A DNA stretch of 64,000 nt from JACVRW01 sp963826165 (GTDB lineage Bacteria > Actinomycetota > Thermoleophilia > Solirubrobacterales > Thermoleophilaceae). Numbering within the stretch: the stretch's first letter is position 1; each line of letters begins with the position of its first letter. Location: contig CAWGWC010000016.1 in the NCBI GenBank assembly GCA_963826165.1, positions 62,001 to 126,000 on the forward strand, given 5' to 3'. Under the pieces are notes generated by a model. The model worked only from the letters and a program-made list of their open reading frames with translations, was not told the DNA's origin and searched no databases. The position numbers and the translations under genes were made by a program. Positions 41,877-50,314 of this stretch are shown piece after piece.

Positions 41877-43760
41877 TCAGGAACCGTCAGCCTGCCCGTC
41901 GACGTTGCGCGACGAGTCGATGATCACGCGGCAGGGCCGGTTCGCGAGCACCGTCTCGAGCGACTTGCCGAACAGCGACATCCCGGCCCGGCGCGGCGGC
42001 AGAGACATCACGATCGCGCGGGCGCGGATCTCCTCCGCCTCCTCCACGATGCGACGGCCGGCCTGACCGGGACGCACCTTCTCCCAGTGGCCCGTGACGC
42101 GCCTCCCGCCGCGGACCCGTGCCGAGTCGATCAGCGAGGCTGCCCTGGCCTCCTGGTCGGGCAGCGAGGCGTCGATCGGGGAGTTGGGCGGCACGGTGAT
42201 GGTGACCAGCACGTGAATGCCCCTGCGGCGGCGAGCGGCCAGCCGGGCGGCCGTGGCCACCGCCTCGCTCGAGTAGTTGCCGTCCTCGAAGGCCACCAGC
42301 ACCGACTCGTACTCGACCTCGTGCTCCACCGCGGGCTTGGGCACCACGATCTTGACCGTCTCGGTGAGCGACAGGCCCTGGCGGCGCCGGTAGACCACGT
42401 AGGTGGTGATCCCGAGCGCGAGCCACAATGTTCCGGCGATCAGCGTCTCCACGTTGAGCACGGTCACGACAATCCACGCGATGCCGGTGCCCAGGCCGCC
42501 GAAGACCGCAAATAGTGGAAGCTCCCTGCCGCGCACCTTGAGCGTCCCCGGGCCACGGAACGGACGTTCTCGATCCGGCTCCTTGATCCGCAGCGCGATC
42601 ACGGCCAAGTGGGCGATCGTGAAGGAGAGCATCGCGCCGAAGGCGTAGATGGTCCCTAGGAAGTCGGCCTGTCCCGGAAGGATGGTGAGGCAGGCGATCA
42701 GACCGAAGATGATGATCGCCACGTAGGGAGTCCGGTACCGCGGATGCAGTGTGCGCAGAACCTCCGGGAGCTGGCGGTGCTGGCCCATCGAGTAGGTCAG
42801 CCGGGAGACGCCGATCATCCCCGCGTTCGTGGCTATGAATAGGATCGTCGCGGCAAGTATCCCAACGTAGATCTCGGCGGCGGACTGCAGGGCCCCGAGC
42901 TCGATGTTCTCCACCACCCCGAGAATGGGGTCGTCGGCGTAGCCCCCTTCCTCCTGGGGCAGGGCGAGCAGCGTCTCCCCGTCGCGCACCGGCATCGCCG
43001 ACAGTGCCACCGCCGGGAGGAAGGTGTAGATCGCAAACACAGCTACGACCACGCCGCCCATCGCACGCGGGATCGTCCTGCCGATGTCGCGAGCCTCCTC
43101 GGCCATGTTGGAGATCGTCTCGATCCCGGTGTAGGCAACCATGCCGACAGGGATGGCGATCAGGAAGTCGGTCACGGTCGGAGACACTCCGAAGTCGACA
43201 TTCTCGACGAGGATCTCCGGGGAGAACACGAGCACCAGCCCGACGACGACCAGCGCCACCTGGGTGAGAAAGTCGGCGAGTGCCAGGAAGACGTTCAGGC
43301 CGGCCGACTCCTTCACGCCCACGACGTTGACGAACGCGAGCACGCCCACCACGACGATGCCTCCCACGATGTCTCCCGGTGACTCGCCGAGCGGCTCCCA
43401 GAAGACACCCAGGTAATGGGGCACGAAGAAGGCCGAAATGGCGACCGTGATGATGTAGTTGAGCATCTGGCCCCAGGCGGCGAAGAAGGACCAGAACTCG
43501 TTAAAGGCCCGCCGCGCGAAGCTCGACGAGCCGCCCGCTTCGGGGAACATCGTCGTCGCCTCGGTGTAGGTCGCCGCGGTGGCGGCGAAGATCAGCCCGG
43601 CGATGACGAACACCACCGGCGTCATGCCGAGGGCAAAGATCGCCACCAGGCCGAGGGCGTAGTAGATCGAGCTGCCGACGTTGCCGTAGGCCGTGGAGAA
43701 CAGGGCTCCGGTGCCCAGCACCCGCTCGAGGCCGCGGTTCTTGGGTCGGTACTCGGCCAT
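41877..43760 (-). CDS. APC superfamily permease with C-terminal Usp domain (1)
   Basis: A 627-residue APC superfamily transporter. Twelve helices in the first about 450 residues: FSTAYGNVGSSIYYALGLVA, ATTMFPEAGGSSSFARRAFN (characteristic APC loop), GMVAYTGIETISNMAEEARD, GVSRLTYSMGQHRQLPEVLR. A C-terminal Usp-like domain follows (YESVLVAFEDGNYSSEAVAT ... ARAIVMSLPPRRAGMSLFGK). It is the first gene of the APC-small membrane-APC-TrkA-TrkA-FAD reductase operon. Duplicated permeases of this kind with RCK partners hint at K+ or other cation transport; direct substrate evidence is absent. Confidence 0.9.
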   Translation of the reverse strand: MAEYRPKNRGLERVLGTGALFSTAYGNVGSSIYYALGLVAIFALGMTPVVFVIAGLIFAATAATYTEATTMFPEAGGSSSFARRAFNEFWSFFAAWGQMLNYIITVAISAFFVPHYLGVFWEPLGESPGDIVGGIVVVGVLAFVNVVGVKESAGLNVFLALADFLTQVALVVVGLVLVFSPEILVENVDFGVSPTVTDFLIAIPVGMVAYTGIETISNMAEEARDIGRTIPRAMGGVVVAVFAIYTFLPAVALSAMPVRDGETLLALPQEEGGYADDPILGVVENIELGALQSAAEIYVGILAATILFIATNAGMIGVSRLTYSMGQHRQLPEVLRTLHPRYRTPYVAIIIFGLIACLTILPGQADFLGTIYAFGAMLSFTIAHLAVIALRIKEPDRERPFRGPGTLKVRGRELPLFAVFGGLGTGIAWIVVTVLNVETLIAGTLWLALGITTYVVYRRRQGLSLTETVKIVVPKPAVEHEVEYESVLVAFEDGNYSSEAVATAARLAARRRRGIHVLVTITVPPNSPIDASLPDQEARAASLIDSARVRGGRRVTGHWEKVRPGQAGRRIVEEAEEIRARAIVMSLPPRRAGMSLFGKSLETVLANRPCRVIIDSSRNVDGQADGS

Positions 43761-43794
43761 GGGCTGGCGGGAAGTTAGTCCTTCCGGTTCCGGT

Positions 43795-45192
43795 TCAGCT
43801 GTCGAAGCCCGCGCCGACGCCGTCGAGCAGCCGCAGCCACGGGCCGCGCCGGCCGCCGCGCTCGTCCGCGTTCACGAGCGCGCGCCGGGTAGCTTGGACG
43901 ACGGCGTACCGCAGGGGTTCCGGCGGGAAGGGCAGCGGGCGGCTGCCCACCATGTCGAGCGCCGTCAGCTCCGTCTGACGGCCGTGAACGAGGTCGAGCG
44001 CGACCCTGGCCCCGAAGCGGCTCGCCCCCACGCCGAGGCCGGTGTAGCCGACCGCGTAGGCCACGCGTCCGCCCAGTGCGGTGCCGAAGGTCACGCAGAA
44101 GCGCGAGCAGGTGTCGATGGCGCCGGCCCAGCGGTGGGTGAAGCGCAGGCCCTCGAGCTGGGGGAAGGTCTCGGCGAAATTGTGGGCCAGCAGGCCGAAC
44201 ACCTCGGCCGAGTCCTCGAGCTCCGGGCGCATGCCGTTCCCGTAGTGGTAGACCGCCTCGTAGCCGCCCCAGAGGATGCGGTCGTCGGCGGTCAACCGGT
44301 AGTAGTGAAAGCGGTTCCCGCTGTCCGACAGGCCCTCCCGCCCACGCCACCCGATGGCCTCTGTCTGGGAGGCGCTGAGCGGCTCCGTGACGAGGACGTA
44401 GTCGTAGACCGGGAGCACGAACAGGCCCACCGAGCGCAGCAGCGGTGGGAACGCGCTGGTGGCGAGCAGCACCCGCCGCGCGCGCACCGTGCCGGCGGCC
44501 GTGCGCAGCTCGACGCCCTCACCGTCGCGCTGAATGCCGCTGACCGATGTGTTCTCGAAGACCTCCACGCCGTCGTCGAGCGCGGCGCGGCGCAGACCCC
44601 AGGCCAGCTCGGCCGGATCCACCAGGGCTCCCCCGTGGGGCCATTCGAGCCCGGCCAGGTAGGTGGGCGAGTCGATCCGGTCACGAAGCGCCTCACGGTC
44701 GAGGAAGCGCACCTCCTCGCCCATTCGCCGGGCCGTCTCGCCGTACTCACGGAGCGCCTCGACCTCGTGCTCGCGGGTGGCCACGTCGATGAAGCCCGGC
44801 TCCGCCCAGCCCACGTCGATTCCGCGGGCCGTGAGGGTCTCGCGGATGGCGGCGAAGTTCTCGTCGCCCAGGCGGTTGAGCGTGGGCATCTCGTCGGGCC
44901 AGCGCGACAGCCCGTTCTCCAGTCCGTGGGTCAGCGAGGAGTCGAGAAAGCCACCGTTGCGGCCGCTGGCCCCCCAGCCGCAGCGCTCGCCCTCGAGCAC
45001 CACGACGTCCTCCTCCGGCGCCGCCAGGAGCGCTGCCCACAGCCCGGTGAAGCCACCGCCCACGATGGCCAGGTCACAGTGCCGCTCACCCTCGAGAGCG
45101 GGCCGCGCCTTGGGGGCGCGGGGCGTGTCGAGCCAGAAGACGCTCTGCTCGGCGTCGGCCAGCGACGGGTGCTGTACGGACTGACGGGCCAG
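43795..45192 (-). CDS. FAD-dependent oxidoreductase, D-amino acid oxidase/glycine oxidase-like
   Basis: A 465-residue DAO-family flavoprotein when started at CTG 45192. N-terminal LARQSVQHPSLADAEQSVFW and WLDTPRAPKARPALEGERH lead into the Rossmann start CDLAIVGGGFTGLWAALL; CGWGASGRNGGFLDSS follows, a typical DAO signature. The only standard start, GTG 45063, falls inside the first beta strand and is structurally wrong. No ATG/GTG/TTG precedes the frame, so CTG (LAR..) is the likely initiator; its ribosome site is weak. The substrate amine or amino acid is unknown. It is just downstream of PrxQ, so H2O2 from this oxidase could be handled by the peroxiredoxin. Confidence 0.75.
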   Translation of the reverse strand: MARQSVQHPSLADAEQSVFWLDTPRAPKARPALEGERHCDLAIVGGGFTGLWAALLAAPEEDVVVLEGERCGWGASGRNGGFLDSSLTHGLENGLSRWPDEMPTLNRLGDENFAAIRETLTARGIDVGWAEPGFIDVATREHEVEALREYGETARRMGEEVRFLDREALRDRIDSPTYLAGLEWPHGGALVDPAELAWGLRRAALDDGVEVFENTSVSGIQRDGEGVELRTAAGTVRARRVLLATSAFPPLLRSVGLFVLPVYDYVLVTEPLSASQTEAIGWRGREGLSDSGNRFHYYRLTADDRILWGGYEAVYHYGNGMRPELEDSAEVFGLLAHNFAETFPQLEGLRFTHRWAGAIDTCSRFCVTFGTALGGRVAYAVGYTGLGVGASRFGARVALDLVHGRQTELTALDMVGSRPLPFPPEPLRYAVVQATRRALVNADERGGRRGPWLRLLDGVGAGFDS

Positions 45193-45202
45193 GCCTCTCA
45201 GC

Positions 45203-45772
45203 CTAGGCGCTTCGGCGGCGCAGCCACTCGAGCACGTCGCCCGCGTGGGTATCCGGCGGGAACACCGGATAGAAGACGTGCTCGATGGCGCCGTCGCTGA
45301 TCACGAGCGTGATGCGCCGCACGAGAGTCATCCCCGAGGTCTCGAACGTGGGCAGCCGCAGCGCTTCGACGAGCTCCAGCCGTTCGTCGCTCAGCACCGG
45401 AAAGGGCAGCTCGAGCCGCTCGGACATCTCCCGCTGGTACGCGCCGTCCTGGGTCGAGAGCGCCAGCACGCGGGCGCCGAGGTCGGCGAACTGCTGGTTG
45501 CGGTCGCGAAAGCCGCAGGTCTCGGGCGTGCAGCCGCGGGCGCCGGGGATCGCGTCCCAGCCCGGTGGATTCTCCTCGCCGGGCCGGCCGGTGCGCGGGT
45601 AGCAGAACAGGACCGTGAGGCCCGGCAGGCGGTCGAGGCGCACCTCTTCGCCCCGCGTGGACGGCAGGGACACGCCCGGAACGGTCATGCCGGCGAGGTG
45701 GTCGGCCGCGCCGTCGTCCTCGGGGACCGGCAGGTTGTCCGGAAGGGAGTGGATGTCGGGCGTGCTGCTCAG
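45203..45772 (-). CDS. peroxiredoxin, BCP/PrxQ type
   Basis: A 189-residue PrxQ-like peroxiredoxin when started at CTG 45772. The core has LFCYPRTGRPGEENPPGWDA and ARGCTPETCGFRD: the peroxidatic Cys in GCTPETC and a resolving Cys 5 residues later (C-X4-C), an atypical 2-Cys arrangement. ATG 45688 would drop about 28 residues (LSSTPDIHSLPDNLPVPEDD, then DGAADHLAG) that look like the normal family N-terminus. The CTG has an AGGA site 7 bases upstream. It reduces hydroperoxides using thioredoxin-type electron donors. It lies 9 bp after the H+-PPase and 10 bp before the oxidase. Confidence 0.82.
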   Translation of the reverse strand: MSSTPDIHSLPDNLPVPEDDGAADHLAGMTVPGVSLPSTRGEEVRLDRLPGLTVLFCYPRTGRPGEENPPGWDAIPGARGCTPETCGFRDRNQQFADLGARVLALSTQDGAYQREMSERLELPFPVLSDERLELVEALRLPTFETSGMTLVRRITLVISDGAIEHVFYPVFPPDTHAGDVLEWLRRRSA

Positions 45773-45781
45773 CGCCTGGTC

Positions 45782-47884
45782 CTAGACGAGGAACGGGATC
45801 ATCAGCAGCGCGACGATGTTCGCCACCTTGATCATCGGGTTGATCGCCGGCCCGGCGGTGTCCTTGTAGGGGTCGCCGACGGTGTCGCCGGTGATCGACG
45901 CCGCGTGGGCCTCGGAGCCCTTGCCGCCGTACTCGCCGTCCTCGATCAGCTTCTTGGCGTTGTCCCACGCCCCACCGCCGGCGGTCATCGAGACGGCGGC
46001 GAAGAAGCCCACCACGATCACGCCGATCAGGAGGCCGCCGAGGGCCTCGGTGGACAGCAGGCCCACCACGACGGTGACCACGATCGGGATCAGCGCAGGG
46101 ATGATCATCTCCCGCTGGGCGGAGGCGGTCACGATGTCGACCGCCTTCGCGTAGTCCGGCTGCTCGGTGCGGTCCATGATTCCCGGCTTCTCCTTGAACT
46201 GGCGCCGCACCTCCTCGACCACGCCGCCGCCGGCGCGGCCCACCGCCTCGATCGCCAGCGCCGCGAACAGGTAGACCATCATGCCGCCGATCAGCAGACC
46301 GATCAGCACCTCCGGCTGGGAGATGTTGAAGGTCACGACCTCCGCATTGTTGGCGGCGGCCTCCTCCCTGAGTTCCTCAACGAAGGCGGCGAACAGCACG
46401 AGCGCGGCGAGCACGGCGGAGCCGATCGCGTAGCCCTTGGTCACTGCCTTGGTGGTGTTGCCGACCGCGTCGAGCGGGTCGGTGACGTTGCGTACCTCCT
46501 CGGGCAGATCGGCCATCTCGGCGATGCCGCCGGCGTTGTCGGTGATCGGCCCGAACGCGTCCAGGGCCACGATCAGCCCGGTGAGCGAGAGCTGCGACAT
46601 CACCGCCACGCCGATGCCGTAGATGCCGGCCAGCTCGTTCGCGACCAGGATCCCGACGGCGAGCAGGATCGCCGGGGCCGCCGTGGACTGGAAGCCCTGG
46701 GCGAGGCCCTGAATGATGTTGGTGGCGTGGCCCGTCTGCGATGCCCGAGCCGTGGTGCGCACCGGCCGGAATCGCGTGGACGTGTAGTAGTCGGTGATGA
46801 CGAACAGCCCGGCGGTCACGGCGATACCCACGAGCGTGCAGAGGTAGAGGTCGATGCCCGACGGGGCGGCGGCCGCGCCACCGCGCAGCAGCTCCGACAG
46901 CCCGTCCTTGAAGGTCAGGTCGTCCATCATCAACAGCGTGATCGGCAGGAACGCAAGCGCGGCCAGCACACCGGAGACGATCAGCCCCTGATAGAGGGCG
47001 CGCTCCACGTTGCCCGCAGCGGAGCGCACGGCGTAGGTACCGATGATCGAGGCCAGGATCGACACCCCGCCGATCACCAGCGGGTAGGTCGCCACGGTCC
47101 CGATCTCGTTGAAGGTCAGGACTCCCAGCAACATGACGGCGACCGCGGTGACGGCATAGGTCTCGAACAGGTCGGCCGCCATGCCGGCGCAGTCGCCGAC
47201 GTTGTCGCCCACGTTGTCGGCGATGACCGCCGGGTTGCGCGGGTCATCCTCGGGGATGCCGGCCTCGATCTTGCCCACGAGGTCGGCGCCCACGTCGGCC
47301 GCCTTGGTGAAGATGCCGCCGCCCAGCCGCGCGAACACCGAGATCAGCGAGCCTCCGAAGCCGAGCCCCACGAGCGCGTCGATCGCGTCGCGCTCCTCCA
47401 CGCCGGCGAGAATCAGGACGCCGTAGTAGCCGGCCACGCCGAAGAGGGCCAGGCCGGCCACGAGCATCCCGGTCACGGCGCCGCCCTTGAAGGCCACGCT
47501 GAGCGCCTTCGAGACACCGCTGCGGGCCGATTCGGCCACGCGCGCGTTGGCTCGCACGGAGACGTTCATCCCGATGAAGCCGGCCGCACCCGAGAGGGTG
47601 CCCCCGATCAGGAAGCCGACGGCGATCAGGATGCCCTCGGAGCCGCTGGCCTCGAGCGCGACGGCCAGCACCACCGCGAGCACCGCGGCCACTCCCGCGA
47701 TGATCGTGTACTGGCGGCGCAGGTAGGCGGTGGCGCCCTCCTGCACGGCCGTGGAGATGGCCTGCATCTCTTTGTTGCCGGGCGAAAGCGCCAACAGCCA
47801 GCGTGACGTCACGATGCCGTAAATCAGCGCGGCTCCGGCGCAGGCGAGCGCGATTGGCACGCCCCAGTCAGTCAGGAATTCCAA
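45782..47884 (-). CDS. hppA: membrane-bound proton-pumping pyrophosphatase
   Basis: A 700-residue H+-PPase with about 15-16 helices. The substrate site is DVGADLVGKIEAGIPEDDPR followed by NVGDNVGDCAGMAADLFETY, and a second DNAGG. The K+-sensitivity determinant reads GNTTKAVTKG (around residue 475), where K+-dependent enzymes have an alanine in the KA position; this Lys/Thr combination is the K+-independent signature. It couples PPi hydrolysis to proton (or Na+) export. TTG 47884 is the start with GGAGGA upstream. Cotranscribed with PrxQ and the amine oxidase. Confidence 0.96.
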   Translation of the reverse strand: MEFLTDWGVPIALACAGAALIYGIVTSRWLLALSPGNKEMQAISTAVQEGATAYLRRQYTIIAGVAAVLAVVLAVALEASGSEGILIAVGFLIGGTLSGAAGFIGMNVSVRANARVAESARSGVSKALSVAFKGGAVTGMLVAGLALFGVAGYYGVLILAGVEERDAIDALVGLGFGGSLISVFARLGGGIFTKAADVGADLVGKIEAGIPEDDPRNPAVIADNVGDNVGDCAGMAADLFETYAVTAVAVMLLGVLTFNEIGTVATYPLVIGGVSILASIIGTYAVRSAAGNVERALYQGLIVSGVLAALAFLPITLLMMDDLTFKDGLSELLRGGAAAAPSGIDLYLCTLVGIAVTAGLFVITDYYTSTRFRPVRTTARASQTGHATNIIQGLAQGFQSTAAPAILLAVGILVANELAGIYGIGVAVMSQLSLTGLIVALDAFGPITDNAGGIAEMADLPEEVRNVTDPLDAVGNTTKAVTKGYAIGSAVLAALVLFAAFVEELREEAAANNAEVVTFNISQPEVLIGLLIGGMMVYLFAALAIEAVGRAGGGVVEEVRRQFKEKPGIMDRTEQPDYAKAVDIVTASAQREMIIPALIPIVVTVVVGLLSTEALGGLLIGVIVVGFFAAVSMTAGGGAWDNAKKLIEDGEYGGKGSEAHAASITGDTVGDPYKDTAGPAINPMIKVANIVALLMIPFLV

Positions 47885-47976
47885 GGGGTTTGTCCTCCGT
47901 AGGTGCAGTCAGCGAGCGGCTCGAGCGCGAGGGCGCACGGTTGTGAGGGGCACCGCCCGAAAAGAGGGCGGGCAGT

Positions 47977-48774
47977 CTAGCGGACGCGATGGACCATGGC
48001 GCTCGACAGCGCCGAGGCGCAGGCGTCGTGCGGCTGAGGGCCGATTCGGGGCAGGGCGCGCTGGAGCAGGCCGCGCAGGCGCTGGAGATTGTCCTGGAAG
48101 ACCCCGAAGGCCCCCTCGGCCGACACCGGCTCGACGCTCGGCATGCCCTCGAGGCCCACGTCGTAGTCGGTGACCAGCGACACGTTGGCGTAGCAGAGCT
48201 CGAGCTCGCGGGCCAGCCAGCACTCCGGATACTGGGTCATGTTGACCACGTCGAACCCTGAGGCCGTGTACCAGCGCGACTCCGCACGGGTGGAGAAGCG
48301 CGGACCCTCCACGACCACGACCGTGCCGCCCTCCACCACCGGGACCCCCTCCTCGCGGGCCGCGGCGGCCAGCACCGCGCTCAGGTCGGCGCAGTAGGGG
48401 TCGGCCGCCGACACGTGCGTGGTCTGTGGGCCGTCGTAGAAGGTGGCCTCCCGGATGCTCGTGCGGTCCACGAACTGGTCGCAGATGATGAAGGTGCCGG
48501 GCTCGAGCTCGGGTTTGAGGGAGCCCACGGCGCAGGGGCCGATGATCCTCTGGACACCCACCTCCTTCATCGCCCAGATGTTGGCCCGGTAGTTGATGCG
48601 GTGCGGCGGGAGGGTGTGCTCGTCGCCGTGGCGCGGCATGAAGGCCACCTCCACGCCGTCCATGCGCCCGACCCTGACGGGAGCCGACGGCGGGCCGTAG
48701 GGAGTGGCCAGCGGCATCTCCTCGATGTCGTCGAGGAAGCGGTAGAAGCCGGAGCCTCCGAAGATGCCGATCAC
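47977..48774 (-). CDS. mtnP: S-methyl-5'-thioadenosine phosphorylase
   Basis: A 265-residue purine nucleoside phosphorylase superfamily enzyme: GIFGGSGFYRFLDDIEE (phosphate/ligand loop), AFMPRHGDEHTLPPHRINYR near 45 and FVDRTSIREATFYDGPQT. The sequence FSTRAESRWY and NMTQYPECWLARELELCYAN are typical of MTAP versus PNP (methylthioribose pocket). It phosphorolyses 5'-methylthioadenosine in methionine salvage. It overlaps the upstream small gene by GTGA/ATGA-type overlap (48771-48774). Neighbouring genes are unrelated to methionine salvage. Confidence 0.93.
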   Translation of the reverse strand: MIGIFGGSGFYRFLDDIEEMPLATPYGPPSAPVRVGRMDGVEVAFMPRHGDEHTLPPHRINYRANIWAMKEVGVQRIIGPCAVGSLKPELEPGTFIICDQFVDRTSIREATFYDGPQTTHVSAADPYCADLSAVLAAAAREEGVPVVEGGTVVVVEGPRFSTRAESRWYTASGFDVVNMTQYPECWLARELELCYANVSLVTDYDVGLEGMPSVEPVSAEGAFGVFQDNLQRLRGLLQRALPRIGPQPHDACASALSSAMVHRVR

Positions 48775-49163
48775 GAGCCGGGTGTCCAGATCTTCGATCG
48801 CGCCTTTGCTCGCTCCTCGGCGTCGCGGGCCTCGGCCTCCCGCGCCTCGGCGTCGCCGGCCTGCGGTTCGGGGCCTCCCGGCGCTGCCGGGCCCTCGCCC
48901 GTCTCCTTGACGTACAGCATCTGCACCTGGGCGAGAGCGTCTCGCACCGCCGCGGCCGCATCGTCGGACAGAAGCGGCGACATGGCACGCGCGGCGTCGA
49001 TGGCCTTCTTGGCCTCCACGGGATCCTTGGCCTCGGGCACGGTCAGCTTCTGGCCGGCCAGGTTCACGAGCGTGGCCACCGTCTGCACCAGCACGTCGTC
49101 GACCTTCACGCGGCGCAGCGCCTCGATCAGCTGCTCTTCGGTGGGCTCCTGGGGTTGGCTCAC
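48771..49163 (-). CDS. small protein resembling DUF1844, 130 residues
   Basis: A 130-residue soluble protein. The core EEQLIEALRRVKVDDVLVQT, VATLVNLAGQKLTVPEAKDP and AIDAARAMSPLLSDDAAAAV with LAQVQMLYVKE resembles the DUF1844 pattern; this is my impression and unverified. The C-terminal half is a low-complexity acidic/Ala tail (GDAEAREAEARDAEERAKAR). GTG 49163 with GAGGAGG upstream and a GTGA overlap with the ligase gene upstream (49160). It overlaps mtnP downstream, so it is embedded in one transcript. Function unknown. Confidence 0.65.
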   Translation of the reverse strand: MSQPQEPTEEQLIEALRRVKVDDVLVQTVATLVNLAGQKLTVPEAKDPVEAKKAIDAARAMSPLLSDDAAAAVRDALAQVQMLYVKETGEGPAAPGGPEPQAGDAEAREAEARDAEERAKARSKIWTPGS

Positions 49164-50305
49164 GTCTTTACCTCCTCGACGGCGTAGGTCCTCTGGGTGA
49201 GCTCGACCTCCGCAGCGTAGATCTCCTGGATGGACGCGCCGTCGGCCAGCGCGCGCTTCTGGCGCTGAGCACCGTTCTCGGCGGGCAGAGCCGGCTCGAT
49301 CCCGAGCGCGGCCCGCGCCGGGGCGGTCCATTCCAGCAGCCTCTCCCCCACGGCGGCCGCCGGGAACTCGGTTGCGCTGGGGAGATCGATCAGCTCGCCG
49401 TCCAGGCCGTGGCGGATGGCGCGCCAGAAGTTCTCCTCCACCAGCCGAGGCGGCGGATCGTCGAAGGGCACACCGTCGTCGAAGTCGAAGGCCGCCTGGG
49501 CCACGCAGGCGGTGATCAGCCCCGCCATGGCTGTGGAGTCGGCTCCGCTGGTCTGGGCGTCGCAGATGCGCATCTCGACCGTTCCGTACGAATGATGGGG
49601 CCGAACGCTCCACCACACCTGGGTGAACTCCTCGATTGAGTTCGTCATCCGCAGGAAGTCGATGTACGAGGCGTAGGCCTCCCAGCCGCCGAACGCGTCG
49701 GGGATGCCACAGCGCGGAAAGCTCTTGGTGAAGATCTGCGTGCGCGCCGAATGCAGGCCCGAGTGGCGTCCGTCGAGAAAGGGCGAGTTGGCCGACAGCG
49801 CCAGCAACTCGGGCATCAGCGGCCGCAGGCGGTCGCACACGCGGATCGCCCGCTCGGCGCCCCTGACCCCGACGTGCACGTGGACGCTGAACGTGTTGTT
49901 GCGCCAGGCCACGTACTGGAGCAGCGACTCCACTCGGTGGTAGTGCTCGGTGTCGATGATCTCCTGCTCCTGCCACGGGCTCCAGGGATGGGTCCCCGTG
50001 GTGGACAGCAGCGCGTCCTGGCGGGCCGCCAGCTCGAACAGACGGGTGCGCGCGTCCTGCTGGCGGGCCACCGCGTCGGCGAAGCTCTCGCCGCGGCCCG
50101 AGCGGATCTCGATCTCCGAGCTGATCAGCTCGCCCGCCACCGCCTCCGCCAGCACCGGATCGTCCTGAGCGGCGTCGCGCAGGTCCTGAAAACGCTGGGC
50201 GAGCGAGAGCGTCTCCGGGTCGAGTATCCCGAACTCCTCCTCGATCCCGACCGTGAAATCCGTCGAGGCCTCGAACACCTCCCTGACCCTCGGCATGTCG
50301 AGCAT
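49160..50305 (-). CDS. carboxylate-amine ligase, YbdK/GCS2 family
   Basis: A 381-residue ATP-dependent carboxylate-amine ligase of the glutamate-cysteine ligase 2 family. FTVGIEEEFGILDPETL near residue 17, GTHPWSPWQ near 95, NTFSVHVHVGV near 138, and SYGTVEMRICDAQTSG are the expected ATP/substrate segments. Members ligate Glu with Cys or other amines; in many actinobacteria the true substrate is unknown. It lies next to Rex and a glutaredoxin, so a thiol/redox role is plausible. ATG 50305 follows Rex by 9 bp. Confidence 0.92.
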   Translation of the reverse strand: MLDMPRVREVFEASTDFTVGIEEEFGILDPETLSLAQRFQDLRDAAQDDPVLAEAVAGELISSEIEIRSGRGESFADAVARQQDARTRLFELAARQDALLSTTGTHPWSPWQEQEIIDTEHYHRVESLLQYVAWRNNTFSVHVHVGVRGAERAIRVCDRLRPLMPELLALSANSPFLDGRHSGLHSARTQIFTKSFPRCGIPDAFGGWEAYASYIDFLRMTNSIEEFTQVWWSVRPHHSYGTVEMRICDAQTSGADSTAMAGLITACVAQAAFDFDDGVPFDDPPPRLVEENFWRAIRHGLDGELIDLPSATEFPAAAVGERLLEWTAPARAALGIEPALPAENGAQRQKRALADGASIQEIYAAEVELTQRTYAVEEVKT

Positions 50306-50314
50306 TGCGTGTTT

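Noticed and set aside
43795..45063. GTG 45063 as the start of the DAO-like protein
   Set aside because: It would remove the first beta strand (CDLAIVGGG) of the FAD-binding fold.
45245..47806. Very long plus-strand open frame opposite the H+-PPase
   Set aside because: Antisense of hppA; composition is His/Gly/Arg/Asp shadow, and the H+-PPase frame is unmistakable.
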